NCBI GenBank assembly: GCA_021772095.1
Contig: JADYXR010000065.1
Coordinates: forward strand, 1-64,000
Length of the DNA: 64,000 nt
Origin: Candidatus Obscuribacter sp.
GTDB lineage: Bacteria > Cyanobacteriota > Vampirovibrionia > Obscuribacterales > Obscuribacteraceae
Direction: 5' to 3'
The notes under the pieces were generated by a model. The model saw nothing but the letters and a program-made list of their open reading frames with translations, had not been told where the DNA came from and did not search any database. The position numbers and the translations under genes were made by a program. This document shows positions 15,774-23,815 of the stretch, one piece after another (within the stretch, counting starts at the first letter, position 1; each line of letters opens with the position of its first letter).

Positions 15774-17027
15774 ATGATGCCGAATGAAAGCTCACAAATA
15801 AAAGAAACAAAGGACTCCAGTGCTAATGATTCATCGCAGGGCTCCGCCGCAATGGACTTTGCCAGTCGCGTTTGGGATGAGCTCAAGACCACCTTTACTA
15901 GTTCGAGTACCAGCACTGATTCTGACTTAAGAAATGAAAACGGTTCTGGTAGCACCAGTGGTGTCAAATTGCCGGAACTGACGCTCGGAGAGGGCGGTGA
16001 AAATTCCAACCCAAATCTACCAGGTGAAGGAAGAGTGGGATCTCCACCTACAATGCCGCAGCATCCTGGAGATCCAATAGATCCTCGGGCGAAGCACCCC
16101 ACCAAGCCCGATCTTGGACGATCGGCTAATCCAGAAAATCCACCAGGGGACGGAAAAGCGGGGATTCCACAACCAGTGCCACCAGCGCCAAAACCAGAAG
16201 CCCCAATCGACATAAGCGGGCAAAACAAGGGCGGTGCGGATCTCGGAAAATCGCCTGCTGGAGATAGACCGGAAGGGGAAGGAAAATCGCTTCCTCCGCA
16301 AGGGCCACCACCGCCAAAACCGCCAGAGCGCGGCGACACGCGTGGGCAAAACAAAAGCGAGCCCTATCGCGGACCTGGTGATTTTGACGCTAAAGCTGCT
16401 GACCAGAGTTTAACCCCGCATATTGGTGTGAGATCGCAAAATATTGACGGTCCGCGACCAGGGTCGACACCTGCGGAAGTGCCATCGGAAGAGGATCAAT
16501 TAGATGCGACCGATGTGCTGAATAATGATGAAATCAGTTCGATGATGGGTTTAAACGAGCTGTCCGAACAAGCCGCCAATGATATCGTCAATGGTGACTT
16601 CGAGGGAATTCAAACCATGTTGGCAGATCTGCAAGAGCAAGGAGCCGAGGGACTCCAGCAGCTCCGCGATGTCTCCAAGCAATTGGGAAATTTACTCGGC
16701 ACTCAAGTGAGGCCGAGTATGAATGCCGACGGCAAAATGTCTTTGGATTTCATGACTAGTTACAGTGACAACCGCGGTGGCTGCTTCCCGAGCGGAACCA
16801 GTGAAACTACGCTCAGTGTTGGTTCGGATGGAACTATGAGTGCCTCTGGTTCGCGTTATTGGGATGCGAATCATCCCAGAGCAGTGAATGCTGACGCTCA
16901 AGTAGAAGCAACCCGCCTGCAAGCGTTAGCAACCAGGTCGGTTCTTGGAGTTCCGCAATTTATAACTGATGCCGGTCTCGGCGATTCTATCTCAAGCTAC
17001 TCTGGCAGAAGAGGGCGCAACGACTAG
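15774..17027 (+). CDS. Pro-rich repeat protein with shared C-terminal domain
   Basis: The 417-residue protein has three parts. Residues 1-75 are Ser/Thr-rich. Residues about 75-230 are disordered and Pro/Gly/Lys-rich, with two copies of a roughly 42-residue unit ending in PKPPxxxD-x-x-GQNK. Residues 255-345 are the helical domain also found in the preceding small gene. The tail contains NRGGCFPSGTSETTLSV, which could form a beta hairpin. AGAGGA precedes ATG 15774. No signal peptide is visible, although the layout recalls secreted effector-like or surface proteins. A clear terminator follows. Function unknown. Confidence 0.65.
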   Translation: MMPNESSQIKETKDSSANDSSQGSAAMDFASRVWDELKTTFTSSSTSTDSDLRNENGSGSTSGVKLPELTLGEGGENSNPNLPGEGRVGSPPTMPQHPGDPIDPRAKHPTKPDLGRSANPENPPGDGKAGIPQPVPPAPKPEAPIDISGQNKGGADLGKSPAGDRPEGEGKSLPPQGPPPPKPPERGDTRGQNKSEPYRGPGDFDAKAADQSLTPHIGVRSQNIDGPRPGSTPAEVPSEEDQLDATDVLNNDEISSMMGLNELSEQAANDIVNGDFEGIQTMLADLQEQGAEGLQQLRDVSKQLGNLLGTQVRPSMNADGKMSLDFMTSYSDNRGGCFPSGTSETTLSVGSDGTMSASGSRYWDANHPRAVNADAQVEATRLQALATRSVLGVPQFITDAGLGDSISSYSGRRGRND

Positions 17028-17054
17028 CTTTTCATCGGGAGTGATAAAACTCAA

Positions 17055-17106
17055 CACCACGGATCGAATCTCTTCTCAGATTTTGTCCGTGGTGAAGAGC
17101 TTTTTT
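17055..17106 (+). terminator. Rho-independent terminator
   Basis: CACCACGGA (17055-17063) pairs with TCCGTGGTG (17086-17094), followed after AAGAGC by six T residues. It closes the transcript of the two domain-sharing genes. Confidence 0.75.
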
Positions 17107-17113
17107 GCTTATT

Positions 17114-17132
17114 GAAAACGACAATGGTTTTC
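17114..17132. promoter_or_regulatory. Fur box-like palindrome
   Basis: GAAAACGACAATGGTTTTC has perfect 6-bp arms (GAAAAC/GTTTTC) and agrees with the 19-bp Fur box at 13 positions. It is the most symmetric operator in the window. It lies about 310 bp before the His/Cys-rich metal-binding gene, with a doubtful 62-codon frame between. Confidence 0.6.
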
Positions 17133-17441
17133 ATGTCGAAAGAACCGCTTGATTGCTGCATTCCAAGAGATCAGTCATAGGAATGAAAACGATTATCGTC
17201 GCCTGATATTTTGTTACCTGATTTCTAATGTTTTCTGTATTGCGCATGAGCTGTGGGTTTTGTGTTTGTTGATTGGCTTTTGCTCGCCTCATCTGTGGTG
17301 GCACATGATTGACGAACGATTATTCAGTGCACTATAAAGTGAGAGTGTTGCCTCTCGAGCAGCCCGGTATCAGCTTGATACGAATGATATCGAAAACGGT
17401 TTTGATTACCAAATTTGTAATCGCAATTTATGGAGTGAATA

Positions 17442-17768
17442 ATGAGTAACTGTAAGACACATGGTGAGCACGACCACAAGCATTCCGATAGCTGCGGCCA
17501 CACAGCCGTCCAGCATGGCGATCACGTAGATTATTTGCACGATGGACATCTTCATCATCAGCATGATGATCACGTAGATGAGCACACCATCGATGGTTGC
17601 AGCGCTGGTCACAGCTGCGCAGGACACGATGCCGCTCACAAGCATGGCGCTGGATGCGGACACGAAGCTGTTCCTCACGGCGATCACACCTGCTACTTGG
17701 TAGAAGGTCACCTCCACCATCATCATGATGGTCATTGTGACGATCACGGCAAGGTCAAACTCGCCTAG
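17442..17768 (+). CDS. His/Cys-rich metal-binding protein, internally duplicated
   Basis: The 108-residue cytoplasmic protein contains over 25 His and many Cys and Asp. Two halves repeat the same layout: a CGHTAVQHGDHVDYL block with GHLHHQHDDH, then CGHEAVPHGDHTCYL with GHLHHHHDGH. Such composition indicates zinc, nickel or copper storage or buffering. I recall similar small proteins of unknown function near metal homeostasis genes. GGAG precedes the ATG, and a strong terminator follows, so it is monocistronic. The Fur-like palindrome upstream supports metal regulation. The hydroxyl/imidazole-rich repeat has no catalytic signature. Confidence 0.8.
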   Translation: MSNCKTHGEHDHKHSDSCGHTAVQHGDHVDYLHDGHLHHQHDDHVDEHTIDGCSAGHSCAGHDAAHKHGAGCGHEAVPHGDHTCYLVEGHLHHHHDGHCDDHGKVKLA

Positions 17769-17790
17769 TTTTTGCTCTAGTTATGTTTAG

Positions 17791-17822
17791 AACGGCTCGC
17801 CACGGTGCGAGCCGTTTTTTGC
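17791..17822 (+). terminator. Rho-independent terminator
   Basis: AACGGCTCGC (17791-17800) pairs perfectly with GCGAGCCGTT (17807-17816), and the run of T continues to 17820. It is a strong terminator for the His/Cys-rich gene. Confidence 0.9.
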
Positions 17823-18059
17823 TGTGTGCGTTCGAATGTGCTTTGGGTTCCAATGTCGGTTCAGTCAATGTGCTTTAATCCAAATGTTTGATATCAAAAT
17901 GGACTAAAGGTGCCTCGCTCAGAACTGTTCAATCAACGTTGCCAAGAGCGTCTCGAAGTCCCATCTGACGTGAATGTTAGCGGGTAGTCATATCTAAATA
18001 CGCAAGTAGCGTTAAATTAGCGGGGTCTGAGGGCGATTCATTCCCGTCGCGGTTTCGTT

Positions 18060-19469
18060 TTGAGCACTGTGGAAAAATCCAAAACCGATCCGAATGTGGA
18101 CCTGAGAGATCCTCTGAGTCCTCGTGCGGGTTCGGCGTTTCGAACTCATCCCGTTGGCGGCAAATCGAAACGTAAGTCGACGCAGGATCGCGCCGTTGTT
18201 GATACGGGCTCGCAGGGCGATGCTTTCAGTGCAGTTCCGTCGTCGACCGTTTCAATACGGCACCCAATTGCATTCTTTTCTTTGGCATACGTGATGCAGG
18301 GTGTGTCGCAGCATTTCGGCTTAATAAGCCAACCTCTGCAGTATTTTTTGATGACCAGTCACAAACTCTCTGCTGGCGATGTTGCGTTCTGGATGTCACT
18401 ACTGATGGTGCCGTGGATTATCAAGCCGGCTTACGCACTGCTCAGTGATTTCGCTCCCATCGCAAGATATCGCCGCCGATCTTATCTTTTATTGTCCAGC
18501 GCGATTGCTGGACTGGCATTTCTTTCCGCGCCGTTGGTTTCAGGCGTGCCGGCCATCATGACTGCGCTGGTATTATCCGGCATCGGCATGGCGTTCTCGA
18601 ATGTGGTTTTAAACGCGCTAACCGTCGAGAGTACGAAGCAAGAAGGGTCTGCCAAGCACCTGTGGAGCACGCAGTCTCTGTCATATTACGCGGCTAACAT
18701 TGTCTGCGTTGCGCTCGGCGGATTCCTCTGCCAGCGTTTTGGTTCCAGTGAAGCGATCGAATACGCCGCGGTGATAGCCGGATTGGTTCCATTGCTGTTC
18801 CTGCATGTGGTGTTATATGCGGTGCGTGAAACCAAGTGCGCGCCAATCGTCACCGACTGGAAGACCGTATTGACTGATACGAAATCGTTGTTTCGATCTC
18901 CGGCATACGTAGCGATTGCACTCTACATGTGTTTGTTCAACTTCTGTCCGGCTTTCAACGTGCCGTTATATTTCTACGAATCAAACGTTTTGAACTTCGA
19001 TCAACTTCTCATCGGTCAATTGAACGCGTGCAACGGATTCGGCATGCTGTGCGGCGCTCTGCTGTTCAAATTGGCATTTGAAAAAACGCTATCCACAAAG
19101 TGGCAGTTGATTGGAGCAGCCATATTGAGTTCTGGTGCCAGCCTCGCATATCTGATGCTGGGTCTCGATCAAGTCGTCGCATCTTGCATTCACTTCTTTA
19201 GCGGCATCGCGTCAATAACGGCGATTCTCGCGATGTACGAAGCTGCGACAACCGTTTGTCCGCGTCGCATGGAAGCCACCGCTTTTGCGGCATTGATTGC
19301 GGCGTACAACATCTCCGGTCAGCTCGGTCAGATTTTGGGCGGGCACTTATACGTCGCTCTGGGATCGCAGTTGACCGCGTTAATCTGGATTTCTGCGCTC
19401 ACGACGCTGGTTTGCGCTCCGCTGGCGCTGGTCGTCTGCAAGAAACAGTCGCCGCTGTTAGGTTCGTAA
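18060..19469 (+). CDS. BT1/MFS-type transporter
   Basis: After about 65 hydrophilic residues the 469-residue protein shows roughly twelve membrane segments. The stretch LQYFLMTSHKLSAGDVAFWM, then PWIIKPAYALLSDFAPIARYRRRSYL (residues about 120-145), is close to the signature of the BT1 folate/biopterin transporter family of cyanobacteria, plastids and trypanosomatids. Family members move pterins, folates or other small organic solutes. The start codon is TTG (a GTG lies three codons on) without a good ribosome site. The gene stands alone between Fur-like operators, so exchange of the cluster product is possible, though a vitamin substrate would fit the family better. Confidence 0.75.
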   Translation: MSTVEKSKTDPNVDLRDPLSPRAGSAFRTHPVGGKSKRKSTQDRAVVDTGSQGDAFSAVPSSTVSIRHPIAFFSLAYVMQGVSQHFGLISQPLQYFLMTSHKLSAGDVAFWMSLLMVPWIIKPAYALLSDFAPIARYRRRSYLLLSSAIAGLAFLSAPLVSGVPAIMTALVLSGIGMAFSNVVLNALTVESTKQEGSAKHLWSTQSLSYYAANIVCVALGGFLCQRFGSSEAIEYAAVIAGLVPLLFLHVVLYAVRETKCAPIVTDWKTVLTDTKSLFRSPAYVAIALYMCLFNFCPAFNVPLYFYESNVLNFDQLLIGQLNACNGFGMLCGALLFKLAFEKTLSTKWQLIGAAILSSGASLAYLMLGLDQVVASCIHFFSGIASITAILAMYEAATTVCPRRMEATAFAALIAAYNISGQLGQILGGHLYVALGSQLTALIWISALTTLVCAPLALVVCKKQSPLLGS

Positions 19470-19644
19470 CCGGCGGCTCCGCCGGTCGCCCTGAACTTAT
19501 CGCAATTGTTATTCAGGTTCTCCGATCGAGACCAGGCTTTGCTTGCGCGAGCCACGCGTTTGACTTCGCTGGATTCACATTCTCTTGCATTCGTCGTTGG
19601 ATCCTCTCCAAACGTTTTGTTCTATCAAAAAGCTGTCGTTAATG

Positions 19645-19663
19645 GAAATGACAATGTTTTTCA
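19645..19663. promoter_or_regulatory. Fur box-like site
   Basis: GGAAATGACAATGTTTTTC agrees with the 19-bp Fur box at 13 positions and shares GACAATG-TTTTC with the palindrome at 17114. It lies 30 bp from a type A site, making a tandem operator about 330 bp before the next gene. Confidence 0.55.
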
Positions 19664-19692
19664 AACGCGCGACCGGTGAGAACCGGGTTTGT

Positions 19693-19707
19693 TGAGAATC
19701 ATTTGCA
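19693..19707. promoter_or_regulatory. Fur-family operator-like site, type A
   Basis: TGAGAATCATTTGCA is the best type A copy, preceded by TTTGT as in the other two. The gene most likely controlled is the 118-residue protein at 19994 and the CooC/Rieske operon after it. Confidence 0.55.
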
Positions 19708-19993
19708 AATCAAGATGCCAATAGACCATAAATGGCGAGCACCCGTTCCGCCTGCCTGCCAAGGGTTGGGTGTTTTGCCGGGTTTTTTGCGGCGGTGTCA
19801 AGTGGGCGGTCTAAATGCATAGTTTTGAATTCGGTTAATGTAACACGTTATCGTTAGTAGCATCTTTTTCAAATCTTGGACGTTTAATCACCAGACCCAG
19901 TAGGTTATTTCCTGAATTCAAAACCATCTCAGCACCCGTCATACACGGCTGAAGTGGCTCAGGGATACGATTGGCGTCCAACTTCTCGTTTTC

Positions 19994-20350
19994 ATGGGTA
20001 CCCCTATGACGCCGAATTCGGAGCATGTGCTTGCACATCTCGAAGGCAACTCTCAGGACGAGAGGACTGAAATTGCAGTTCGCGTAAGCGCGGATTCGCA
20101 CAACCCCGTTATCAGCATCAGGCAGCAAGCTTGGGGCAACGGTATCGGGTGGTTTACGCAAGCGACGGTCGAGCTTCCTGCTTCGTCGCTGACAGCGCTG
20201 AAACTTGCATTGTGCCTGGCACCTGCAACGCTTCAGCGAATCAGTTTTTTACCAAACGCAAATCCTTCGGAAGCTGAAGAGCCTCCGACAGTCATTCCCT
20301 TTCCAGGTCTCTGGTCTGGAACGAACACAACTAAAACAACGGAGGACTGA
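19994..20350 (+). CDS. Hypothetical protein ahead of CooC-like ATPase
   Basis: The 118-residue soluble product has a plausible beta-rich core (EIAVRVSADSHNPVISIRQQAW) and a Pro/Thr-rich tail. No motif is recognised. ATG 19994 and ATG 20006 are both possible; neither has a strong ribosome site. Its stop lies three bases before the ATPase ATG, and the ribosome site of the ATPase (GGAGGA) lies inside its last codons, so the two genes are cotranscribed. Codon use is less biased than in the ATPase gene. Confidence 0.55.
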   Translation: MGTPMTPNSEHVLAHLEGNSQDERTEIAVRVSADSHNPVISIRQQAWGNGIGWFTQATVELPASSLTALKLALCLAPATLQRISFLPNANPSEAEEPPTVIPFPGLWSGTNTTKTTED

Positions 20351-20353
20351 ATT

Positions 20354-21646
20354 ATGAGAATCGCTTTTTTAGGCAAAGGTGGGTCTGGCAAAACGACCAC
20401 TGCTGCTGGCTTCGCCAGATTCCTGGCTGCTCGCTTTCCGTTTGTTCTTGCAGTCGACGCCGACGTCAACGCTCACTTCAAAACTGCACTGGGACTCGAG
20501 GGCGACACGCTCCATCTCGAGAGCCACTTCGATCAGGTGATTGCGCATTTGCGCGGCAAGCGTTCTGACCTCGGCGATCGCATGATGCTCGCCACTACGC
20601 CGCCCTCGCTTTTGTCGACCTTCATTCGCCCCACGGCTGAGGACGAGCTGATCAAGCGTTATGCCCTGTTCGACGGATCTCTGGCGCTGCTCACGGTTGG
20701 GCAGTACAGAGCGTCTGACCTGGGCGGCTCCTGCTATCACACCAAGCTGTTCGGATTGGCTGCTGTCCTGCATCACATGCTTGACGGTCAAAACGACTTT
20801 GTCGTTGCTGATACCACGGCCGGTACCGACAACCTGGCCACTTCGCTGTGGTTCGCGTATGACATGAACGTCTTCGTGGTCGAGCCGACCGCCAAGTCCG
20901 TCAGTGTCTATCGCGACTTCATCGGCGTCTCGCCGGAGCTCGCGGAGAAGACCTTCGTTGTCGGCAACAAAGTCGAAGGCGAAGAAGACGAGGAGTTCAT
21001 CCGGGACTCCGTCGCCGATGGCCGTTATCTCGGTTCGATTCCACTTTCGCGTCATCTGAAGCGATTCGAGCAGGGCAAGGCTGGCGCGCTCGAAGCGTTT
21101 CGCAAGGAGCAAGAGGGACCGTTTCAAGCGGTGCTCGACGCTCTGCAGGATCGTCAGCGCGACTGGCCCGGCTATCTTGCTCGCCTGCGCGAGACGCATG
21201 CGCGCACCTGCCGCGACTGGTTCAACGAGTTTTACGGCATGCAGCTCGACATCGACCTTGACCCCGACTTCACCTACGAAAAGGTGATGACGGCGAACGG
21301 GTCCGGTGTCGGCTCGTCTGATACCGCTGGCGATGCGTGTTTAGACGTGCTCGCGCCGCCTGTCGTGAACAACGACGTGGCTGGCGCTGCGGTTTTTGAC
21401 CAATCAGGGTCGCCTGTTGCGCCTGGCGCTGTCGATGTCCTTTTGAACGAAGTCGCGCCGACGGCTGCCACTGCCGGCGATGCCCTTCTGTCCGAAGAAC
21501 CTTCGCGGACTGCCCCGGTTGGAGCAGCCAGCGATGCTGTTTCCAACATGTCGGTCGCCACCGTTGTCGCAACGGCTGCCGATGTTTCATCACAATCATC
21601 CACAGACGTCCCGCCTGCCAACAGCACGGCGTCGGGACAGTCCTAA
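20354..21646 (+). CDS. CooC-like P-loop ATPase with low-complexity tail
   Basis: Residues 1-300 form a SIMIBI-class ATPase like CooC, which inserts nickel into carbon monoxide dehydrogenase. The deviant Walker A motif GKGGSGKTT is at 7-15, followed by the strand VLAVDADVNAH and the switch-like VVADTTAGTDN. Typical CooC has about 260 residues; here about 125 further residues are Ala, Ser, Thr, Val and Pro-rich and likely unstructured. No CO dehydrogenase is near. The downstream Rieske oxygenase carries a similar tail, which suggests a common location or partner. A role in metallocluster insertion for the neighbouring iron enzymes is inference. Confidence 0.8.
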   Translation: MRIAFLGKGGSGKTTTAAGFARFLAARFPFVLAVDADVNAHFKTALGLEGDTLHLESHFDQVIAHLRGKRSDLGDRMMLATTPPSLLSTFIRPTAEDELIKRYALFDGSLALLTVGQYRASDLGGSCYHTKLFGLAAVLHHMLDGQNDFVVADTTAGTDNLATSLWFAYDMNVFVVEPTAKSVSVYRDFIGVSPELAEKTFVVGNKVEGEEDEEFIRDSVADGRYLGSIPLSRHLKRFEQGKAGALEAFRKEQEGPFQAVLDALQDRQRDWPGYLARLRETHARTCRDWFNEFYGMQLDIDLDPDFTYEKVMTANGSGVGSSDTAGDACLDVLAPPVVNNDVAGAAVFDQSGSPVAPGAVDVLLNEVAPTAATAGDALLSEEPSRTAPVGAASDAVSNMSVATVVATAADVSSQSSTDVPPANSTASGQS

Positions 21647-21662
21647 CTCATAGGAAATTCAC

Positions 21663-23108
21663 ATGAACAACCAATGGCTTAAGGGTTTCTGGTACGTTGT
21701 CGGCGAGGCTTCGGAAGTGACTGCGGAGACGCAGCCCGTCCGCAAGAAGATTTTGGGACAGAACCTCGCTCTGTTTCTCGACAAGGACGGCAAGTACTCT
21801 GCCGTCAACGACATCTGCCCCCACATGGGTGCGCAGCTGTCACTCGGCAAGGTCAAGGACGGGTGCCTCGTGTGTCCGTACCACCACTTCGCCTACAACT
21901 CGAAGGGCGGCTGCGAAAGCGTGCCGGCCATCATCGCTCCGAAGACTATCCCGGCGACCTTGATGGTCGACTCCTACCCGGTGGTCAACAAGTACGGAAT
22001 GCTCTGGGTCTACCTCGGTGACGAGCCGGAGGACAAGCGTCCGCCGATCGTCGACATCCCCGAGTTCAACGACCCCGAGTTCCGCCCGCTGTATTCCAAG
22101 TACACGTGGGATTGCTCGCTGCGGCCGCTGCTGGAAAACCTGATCGACTTCACGCACTTCTCGTATCTGCACGGCAACTCGTTCGGCAACGCCGAGCACC
22201 CGTTCCGTGACAACTATGAAGTCGAGCGCAGCGAGTACGAGGTTTCCTGCCGCGTCAAAGTGAAGTTCAACGAGAGCATTCCGGTGTTTCCGCCGACTCC
22301 TGAGCTGGGCACCAACCCGGACATCGACTCGCACCTGCGGTTCCACATGCCGACGGTCGTGGTCAACGCCTTCTCGGTCGGTCCGTACAAGGACGTGACG
22401 CTGTTCCACTTCACGCCGATCGACGAGAACACCGTCGTCTTCGGCATGATGGGCGTGCGCAACTTCCAGAAGACGGAAACCGCTGATGAGCGCCTCAAGG
22501 ATCTGGGCAACTCGATTCTCGAGGAAGACCGCGTCGTGCTGGCGTCTTGCACCCCCGAGGTGCTGCCGGCGCAGTCGATGGTTGCGGTCGATAAGTACCT
22601 GCTTGCTTGCCGCAAGATGTACGACCGCTTCCTGCAAAACGGGCACGCCATCGATCGGCACATCTTCCCGACCGCGCGCGGCAGCCGCGTCGCTGTGCTA
22701 CCATCCCCGGTGCGCACCGAAAACCCGGTGTTCGCTCGGCGTTGGGCTCAGAAGGAGGAGCGCACGCATGGCGTCAAGGCCGGCTGCGCTTCGGTCTGTT
22801 GCGGCGATGACGAAGGTTCGGAACACGGTCACGACCACGAGCACACGGCTGCGAAGTCGAGTGGCGCGGGTGTGGTGACTGCGGTGTCGTCAGCTGTTCC
22901 GTCCGTTCCGCCTGCTCCCGACGCCCTGCTCGTTACGGCGCCGGATACTTCCTTGACTCCGATCGCGGCAGCCGAGGCCTCAAGCCCTGCGCCCGCTCGC
23001 GATTCCGCAGCTTCGGCACCGCCGCTGAAGCCGGAAGCTACAAAAGCATCGGGTGTTGATGCGCTTTCTTCAACCATCACATCAACGCCAGGAACGAAGG
23101 AGGAGTAG
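21663..23108 (+). CDS. Rieske non-heme iron oxygenase with C-terminal tail
   Basis: This 481-residue oxygenase subunit has the Rieske [2Fe-2S] ligands Cys52/His54 (CPH) and Cys71/His74 (CPYH). The mononuclear iron site is LIDFTHFSYLH with Asp162, His165 and His170. The layout is that of PaO/vanillate-demethylase-type oxygenases, which hydroxylate or demethylate small aromatics or tetrapyrroles. After residue 370 comes CASVCCGDDEGSEHGHDHEH, a possible metal-binding patch, then about 80 Ala/Pro/Ser/Thr residues, absent from usual family members. AGGAAA precedes the ATG, 16 bp after the ATPase. A close paralogue without the tail lies at 28875. The next gene encodes a ferredoxin that may be its electron donor. 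Confidence 0.9.
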   Translation: MNNQWLKGFWYVVGEASEVTAETQPVRKKILGQNLALFLDKDGKYSAVNDICPHMGAQLSLGKVKDGCLVCPYHHFAYNSKGGCESVPAIIAPKTIPATLMVDSYPVVNKYGMLWVYLGDEPEDKRPPIVDIPEFNDPEFRPLYSKYTWDCSLRPLLENLIDFTHFSYLHGNSFGNAEHPFRDNYEVERSEYEVSCRVKVKFNESIPVFPPTPELGTNPDIDSHLRFHMPTVVVNAFSVGPYKDVTLFHFTPIDENTVVFGMMGVRNFQKTETADERLKDLGNSILEEDRVVLASCTPEVLPAQSMVAVDKYLLACRKMYDRFLQNGHAIDRHIFPTARGSRVAVLPSPVRTENPVFARRWAQKEERTHGVKAGCASVCCGDDEGSEHGHDHEHTAAKSSGAGVVTAVSSAVPSVPPAPDALLVTAPDTSLTPIAAAEASSPAPARDSAASAPPLKPEATKASGVDALSSTITSTPGTKEE

Positions 23109-23149
23109 CCATTAGCTCGCCCGAACCTGGCATATCAGAGGAATCCGAT

Positions 23150-23467
23150 ATGTCTAAGAAAATCAAACTCCACGTCTGCGCCGAGGGCAAACACTGCTCC
23201 AAGCGCGACGGCGGCAAGATTCTCAAGGCACTGAAGCGCGCGGTCGAAGAGCAAGGTCTGGAAGACGTGCTCAAGGTCAAGTGCGAAGGTTGCCTGGGGC
23301 TCTGCAGCACAGGTCCGACTGTCATCGTCACGCCGGCTGGTATCCAGTACGGCGGTATTGAACAGTCTGACTGCGCCGAGCTCGTCAGAGTCACCGCCGC
23401 TGGTGGCGAACCGATCGAGCGCCTGCTCGCTCGCACCATCAAAAAGAAGAAAAAGAAAAAGGACTGA
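23150..23467 (+). CDS. Thioredoxin-fold [2Fe-2S] ferredoxin
   Basis: The 105-residue protein matches the thioredoxin-like ferredoxins (Aquifex/Clostridium type, related to NuoE). Cluster ligands are probably Cys10 or Cys16 in HVCAEGKHC, with Cys48 and Cys52 in CEGCLGLC; Cys45 is extra. The following TGPTVIV and YGGI strands are typical. It ends in a Lys-rich tail (KKKKKKD). AGAGGA precedes the ATG. As the last gene of the ATPase-Rieske operon it is the natural electron carrier to the oxygenase, although no reductase gene is seen. Confidence 0.85.
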   Translation: MSKKIKLHVCAEGKHCSKRDGGKILKALKRAVEEQGLEDVLKVKCEGCLGLCSTGPTVIVTPAGIQYGGIEQSDCAELVRVTAAGGEPIERLLARTIKKKKKKKD

Positions 23468-23605
23468 TCCGAAAGCATCAGCCCTCACAGCGCGCGGCAA
23501 CCTGACGCACCGAAAGGTGTAATCATGGTCAGTCGCGTGCTGTTTAATTTCAAGATTCTAGTTGAAGCGTTACGCTGAGCGTCAGGCGCGGCAATCGTTT
23601 TGAAC

Positions 23606-23648
23606 ACAAAGTGGGGAGCTGTCTAAACGACACCGCTCTCCACTTTGT
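23606..23648 (+). terminator. Long hairpin, probable terminator
   Basis: ACAAAGTGGGGAGC (23606-23619) pairs with GCTCTCCACTTTGT (23635-23648), with one G-T pair. The words CGTTTT-AACACAAAG before it recur ahead of the hairpin at 38214, so the two belong to one terminator style. A smaller CTGAT/ATCAG hairpin follows the ferredoxin stop at 23464. Confidence 0.65.
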
Positions 23649-23815
23649 CTTTGAAGTTTTAAAACGACAAGAAATAGTAGAGCTGTAAAACCATGGCATT
23701 TTTGTGGTAGTCCCACTCGGCATTGTGGGTTTGACGTCCTGGCTGCTGTCATTCGTTTATTCGAGGTGTAAGATTAAGATCGAAAAGACGGCGGACTTCA
23801 TCCACTTGGGATTTA

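Larger units (their letters stand above)
19470..19993. other. Gap with two metal-operator sites
   Basis: No convincing gene. The stretch holds the operators at 19645 and 19693 described separately. A possible frame over 19482-19642 reads into the end of the transporter and looks like chance. Confidence 0.6.
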
